A DNA stretch of 33,052 nt. It comes from Ruminococcus sp. Lineage in GTDB: Bacteria; Bacillota; Clostridia; Oscillospirales; Ruminococcaceae. The notes below the pieces were generated by a model. It had not been told where the DNA came from. It did no database searches and saw only the letters and a list, made by a program, of their open reading frames with translations. Positions 31,088-33,052 of this stretch are shown here, piece after piece (position 1 is the first letter of the stretch; every line of letters starts with the position of its first letter). The stretch is taken from assembly GCA_031262495.1 (NCBI GenBank), contig JAISHV010000064.1, positions 1 through 33,052 of the forward strand. Reading direction: 5' to 3'. The position numbers and the translations under genes are program-made.

Positions 31088-32761
31088 ATGTTATTAGACC
31101 GCTATTTACCCAGAATTGATTTTGACAGTTATGAAGATTTTAAAGAAAATTTTACGATAAATGTTCCCGAAAACTTCAACTTCGGCTTTGATATAGTTGA
31201 TGAATGGGCAAGACTTGAGCCTGAAAAAAAAGCCCTTGTTTGGTGTAATGACCACGGCGAAGAGCGTACATTTACTTTCACAGATATTTCTAAAATGAGT
31301 AATCAAGCGGCGAATTTCTTCCGCTCACTCGGTATCGGGAAAGGCGATGTCGTTCTGCTTATTCTGCGCCGCCGCTATGAATATTGGGTTTGTGCCGCGG
31401 CTTTACACAAATTAGGAGCATCCCTTATTCCGGGTTCTTTGCAGCTCACTTCAAAAGATATAGCCTACAGAGGGAATTCAGCGGGTGTTACCGCGATAAT
31501 TTGCGTTGACGATGATTTTGTAATTGAACAGATAAACGGTGCTTTCCCGCAAGTTGAGACTTTGCACAGCCGTATTGTAGTGCCGACTGTCGGTGACGTT
31601 GCACGTACACATGAGGGATTTTTGGATTTTCACGAAAGTATTGCAAAATTCCCCGAAACATTTGAACGCCCCACAGGCGATCAGGCGGTATATTGGAATG
31701 ACATAATGCTCATATATTTTACGTCGGGCACAACAGGTATGCCTAAAATGGTTCAGCATAATTTCGCACACCCTCTCGGGCATATAATTACAGCGAAATA
31801 TTGGCAGCAAGTACAGGAAAACAAACTCCACATGAGCGTATCAGACTCGGGCTGGGCGAAATTCGGCTGGGGTAAAATCTACGGGCAATGGATTTGCGGC
31901 GCAACGATTTTCGGCTACGATATGGATAAATTTGTGCCCGCAAAACTCTTACAGAAGATTCAGGATTATAAACTGACTACATTCTGCGCACCGCCGACGA
32001 TGTTTAGATTTATGCTTCAAGAGGACGTGTCGAAATACGACTTATCGAGCGTAAAAAACTTCTGCATAGCAGGTGAACCGCTCAACCCGGAGGTCTTCAA
32101 AAAGTGGGAAAAACTCACAGGGCTTAAAATGCGCGAGGGTTTCGGGCAATCGGAAGGTCCTGTTTTAATAGCAAATTTCATGTGGATAGACCCGCGCCCC
32201 GGCTCAACAGGAAAACCCTCCCCGCTCTATAATATAAGGCTCATAAGCCCTGAGGGTGCTGTTTGTGACGACGGCGAAGAGGGTACAATCTGCATTTGCG
32301 ATATAGATGAAAAATTCCCGACGGGTTTATTCACAGGTTATTATAAAAACCCCGAAATGACAAAAGAGATTTTAGGCGGCGACAGATACGACACAGGCGA
32401 CGTAGCATGGCGCGACCCGGAGGGTTACTACTGGTTTGTAGGGCGCAATGACGATGTAATCAAGTGTTCGGGCTACCGTATAGGACCTTTTGAAGTTGAA
32501 TCGGCAATCCTTGAGCACAAAGCCTGTGTAGAATGTGCAGTAACAGCCGCCCCCGACCCTGTAAGAGGTCAGGTTGTAAAAGCGACTATCGTTCTTGCGG
32601 CGGGTTTTGAACCCTCTGACGAACTCACAAAAGAAATCCAAAACCACGTTAAACACGTAACAGCCCCCTATAAATACCCGCGTATCGTAGAATATGTGAA
32701 GGAATTGCCCAAAACTTTGGGCGGGAAAATTAAGAGGGCAGAAATAAGACAGAAATCATAA
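31088..32761 (+). CDS. AMP-binding acyl-CoA synthetase (MACS/acetyl-CoA synthetase-like)
   Basis: This is a 557-residue ATP-dependent carboxylate-CoA ligase. I chose the ATG at 31088 because AGGAGA stands eight bases upstream; a GTG at 31031 would add 19 residues that overlap the previous gene. The adenylation motifs are intact: YFTSGTTGMPK (Thr212 region), the GFGQSEG segment, YDTGDVAWRDPEGYYWFVGRNDD with the hinge, IKCSGYRIGPFEVES, and KTLGGKIKR near the C-terminus (Lys547 the probable catalytic lysine). The sequence is closest in style to medium-chain or branched acyl-CoA synthetases (MACS) and not to bacterial Acs, so acetate is uncertain. It stands directly behind the XRE-cupin regulator. 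The stop codon abuts a family D array. Confidence 0.9.
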   Translation: MLLDRYLPRIDFDSYEDFKENFTINVPENFNFGFDIVDEWARLEPEKKALVWCNDHGEERTFTFTDISKMSNQAANFFRSLGIGKGDVVLLILRRRYEYWVCAAALHKLGASLIPGSLQLTSKDIAYRGNSAGVTAIICVDDDFVIEQINGAFPQVETLHSRIVVPTVGDVARTHEGFLDFHESIAKFPETFERPTGDQAVYWNDIMLIYFTSGTTGMPKMVQHNFAHPLGHIITAKYWQQVQENKLHMSVSDSGWAKFGWGKIYGQWICGATIFGYDMDKFVPAKLLQKIQDYKLTTFCAPPTMFRFMLQEDVSKYDLSSVKNFCIAGEPLNPEVFKKWEKLTGLKMREGFGQSEGPVLIANFMWIDPRPGSTGKPSPLYNIRLISPEGAVCDDGEEGTICICDIDEKFPTGLFTGYYKNPEMTKEILGGDRYDTGDVAWRDPEGYYWFVGRNDDVIKCSGYRIGPFEVESAILEHKACVECAVTAAPDPVRGQVVKATIVLAAGFEPSDELTKEIQNHVKHVTAPYKYPRIVEYVKELPKTLGGKIKRAEIRQKS

Positions 32762-32812
32762 CAGAAGACAGAGGCTGAGAAGCGTAGTTGCTACGCAACT
32801 ACAGAGGACAGA
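32761..32812 (-). repeat. Family D array with inserted GTAGTTGC palindrome
   Basis: ACAGAAGACAGAGGC... begins on the last base of the stop codon. It is interrupted by the palindrome at 32784-32802 and resumes as ACAGAGGACAGA. Confidence 0.8.
32784..32802. repeat. GTAGTTGC palindrome (family C), copy 2
   Basis: Identical to the 19-mer at 5802-5820. At both sites it interrupts another repeat (a B element there, a D array here). Confidence 0.85.
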
Positions 32813-32814
32813 AT

Positions 32815-33052
32815 TTGAATTTGAAGATTTCAGCTGAAATCCAAGAGCCGGAAGCGCGGAAGAGCTAAGAAGATGCTTAAAGTGAATATACTAAACGGAT
32901 GAGTAAGACTAAGCAGACAGGTGAGAAGTTGCACAGGGGGTGTGGGGGTTGGAGGTGTCGGAGGATAGGGGGAGAGGGGGCGGCGGGGTAATACCGCCTC
33001 AGATAGCCGCCCCCTCTCCCCCTGTCCTCTGACAAAGTCATGCAAACGTGAC
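32815..33052 (-). repeat. R1 dispersed element, copy 5 (cut by the window edge)
   Basis: The tail (32825-32870) matches copy 1, and GTGAGTAAGACTAA-like and GTGAATATAC-like boxes follow. The 17-bp hairpin has arms at 32968-32984 and 33006-33022 and a 21-nt loop of unrelated sequence. The last 20 bases match copy 2 just before its heptamer array, so the GACATTC array should begin just outside the window. Confidence 0.85.

Overview
This window is a chromosomal segment of moderately AT-rich low-GC Gram-positive DNA. It most likely comes from an anaerobic, gut or rumen-type clostridium of the Oscillospiraceae/Ruminococcaceae kind. The reasons are a dockerin module at the left edge, a Spo0A homologue, the Firmicutes block phoH-ybeY-era-yqzL-recO, MutS2, lipoboxes and clean sigma-A promoters (TTGACA-17-TATAAT). 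The genus is an inference; the gene content is read directly.

Layout. (1) 1-3031: the end of a dockerin-bearing secreted protein, its terminator, then citrate synthase and a polytopic membrane protein. (2) 3573-7344: a signalling block of a lipoprotein with FG-GAP/VCBS-like calcium loops, an OmpR-type response regulator and a sensor histidine kinase, with repeat DNA in every gap. (3) 7973-12682: envelope proteins: a secreted Ig-like (BIG2) repeat protein, a small lipoprotein whose mRNA is probably leaderless, a TIGR04086-type membrane protein and a SurA/PrsA-like lipoprotein. (4) 12728-16594: a DeaD-type RNA helicase and a Spo0A homologue whose receiver has lost the phosphoacceptor Asp, the acidic pair and the Lys. 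A 617-bp AT-rich region separates it from the divergent ppk. It holds an 0A-box-like site, an extended -10 and a structured leader for spo0A, and a consensus promoter for ppk. (5) 16595-32761: a run of plus-strand genes: ppk, phoH, ybeY, era, yqzL, recO, mutS2, ygiQ, an MBL hydrolase plus DUF3006 pair, an RpiR regulator, a BaiN/HI0933 flavoprotein, a cytidylate kinase fused in frame to an XRE-cupin regulator, and an acyl-CoA synthetase.

The most unusual part is what lies between the genes. Five copies of a roughly 300-bp element (here called R1) occur. Each intact copy has an array of GAATGTC heptamers. This is followed by a 16-18 bp purine/pyrimidine hairpin (GGGGAGAGGGGGCGGC) with a loop of fixed length (22, 22, 22, 22 and 21 nt) and divergent sequence. 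A third C/T tract of matching sequence comes next, then a conserved tail that ends in or beside a terminator-like hairpin. A second family of about 75 bp (B), a TTAGATG heptamer element that sits on stop codons (T), CTGTCTTCTG-type arrays (D) and small GC palindromes (E, C) fill the remaining gaps. Many abut stop codons exactly, and several supply the stop codon. No transposase is present. I do not recognise R1 as any described family.

Roughly half the genes have a clear Shine-Dalgarno sequence. The others start after A-rich leaders without one.
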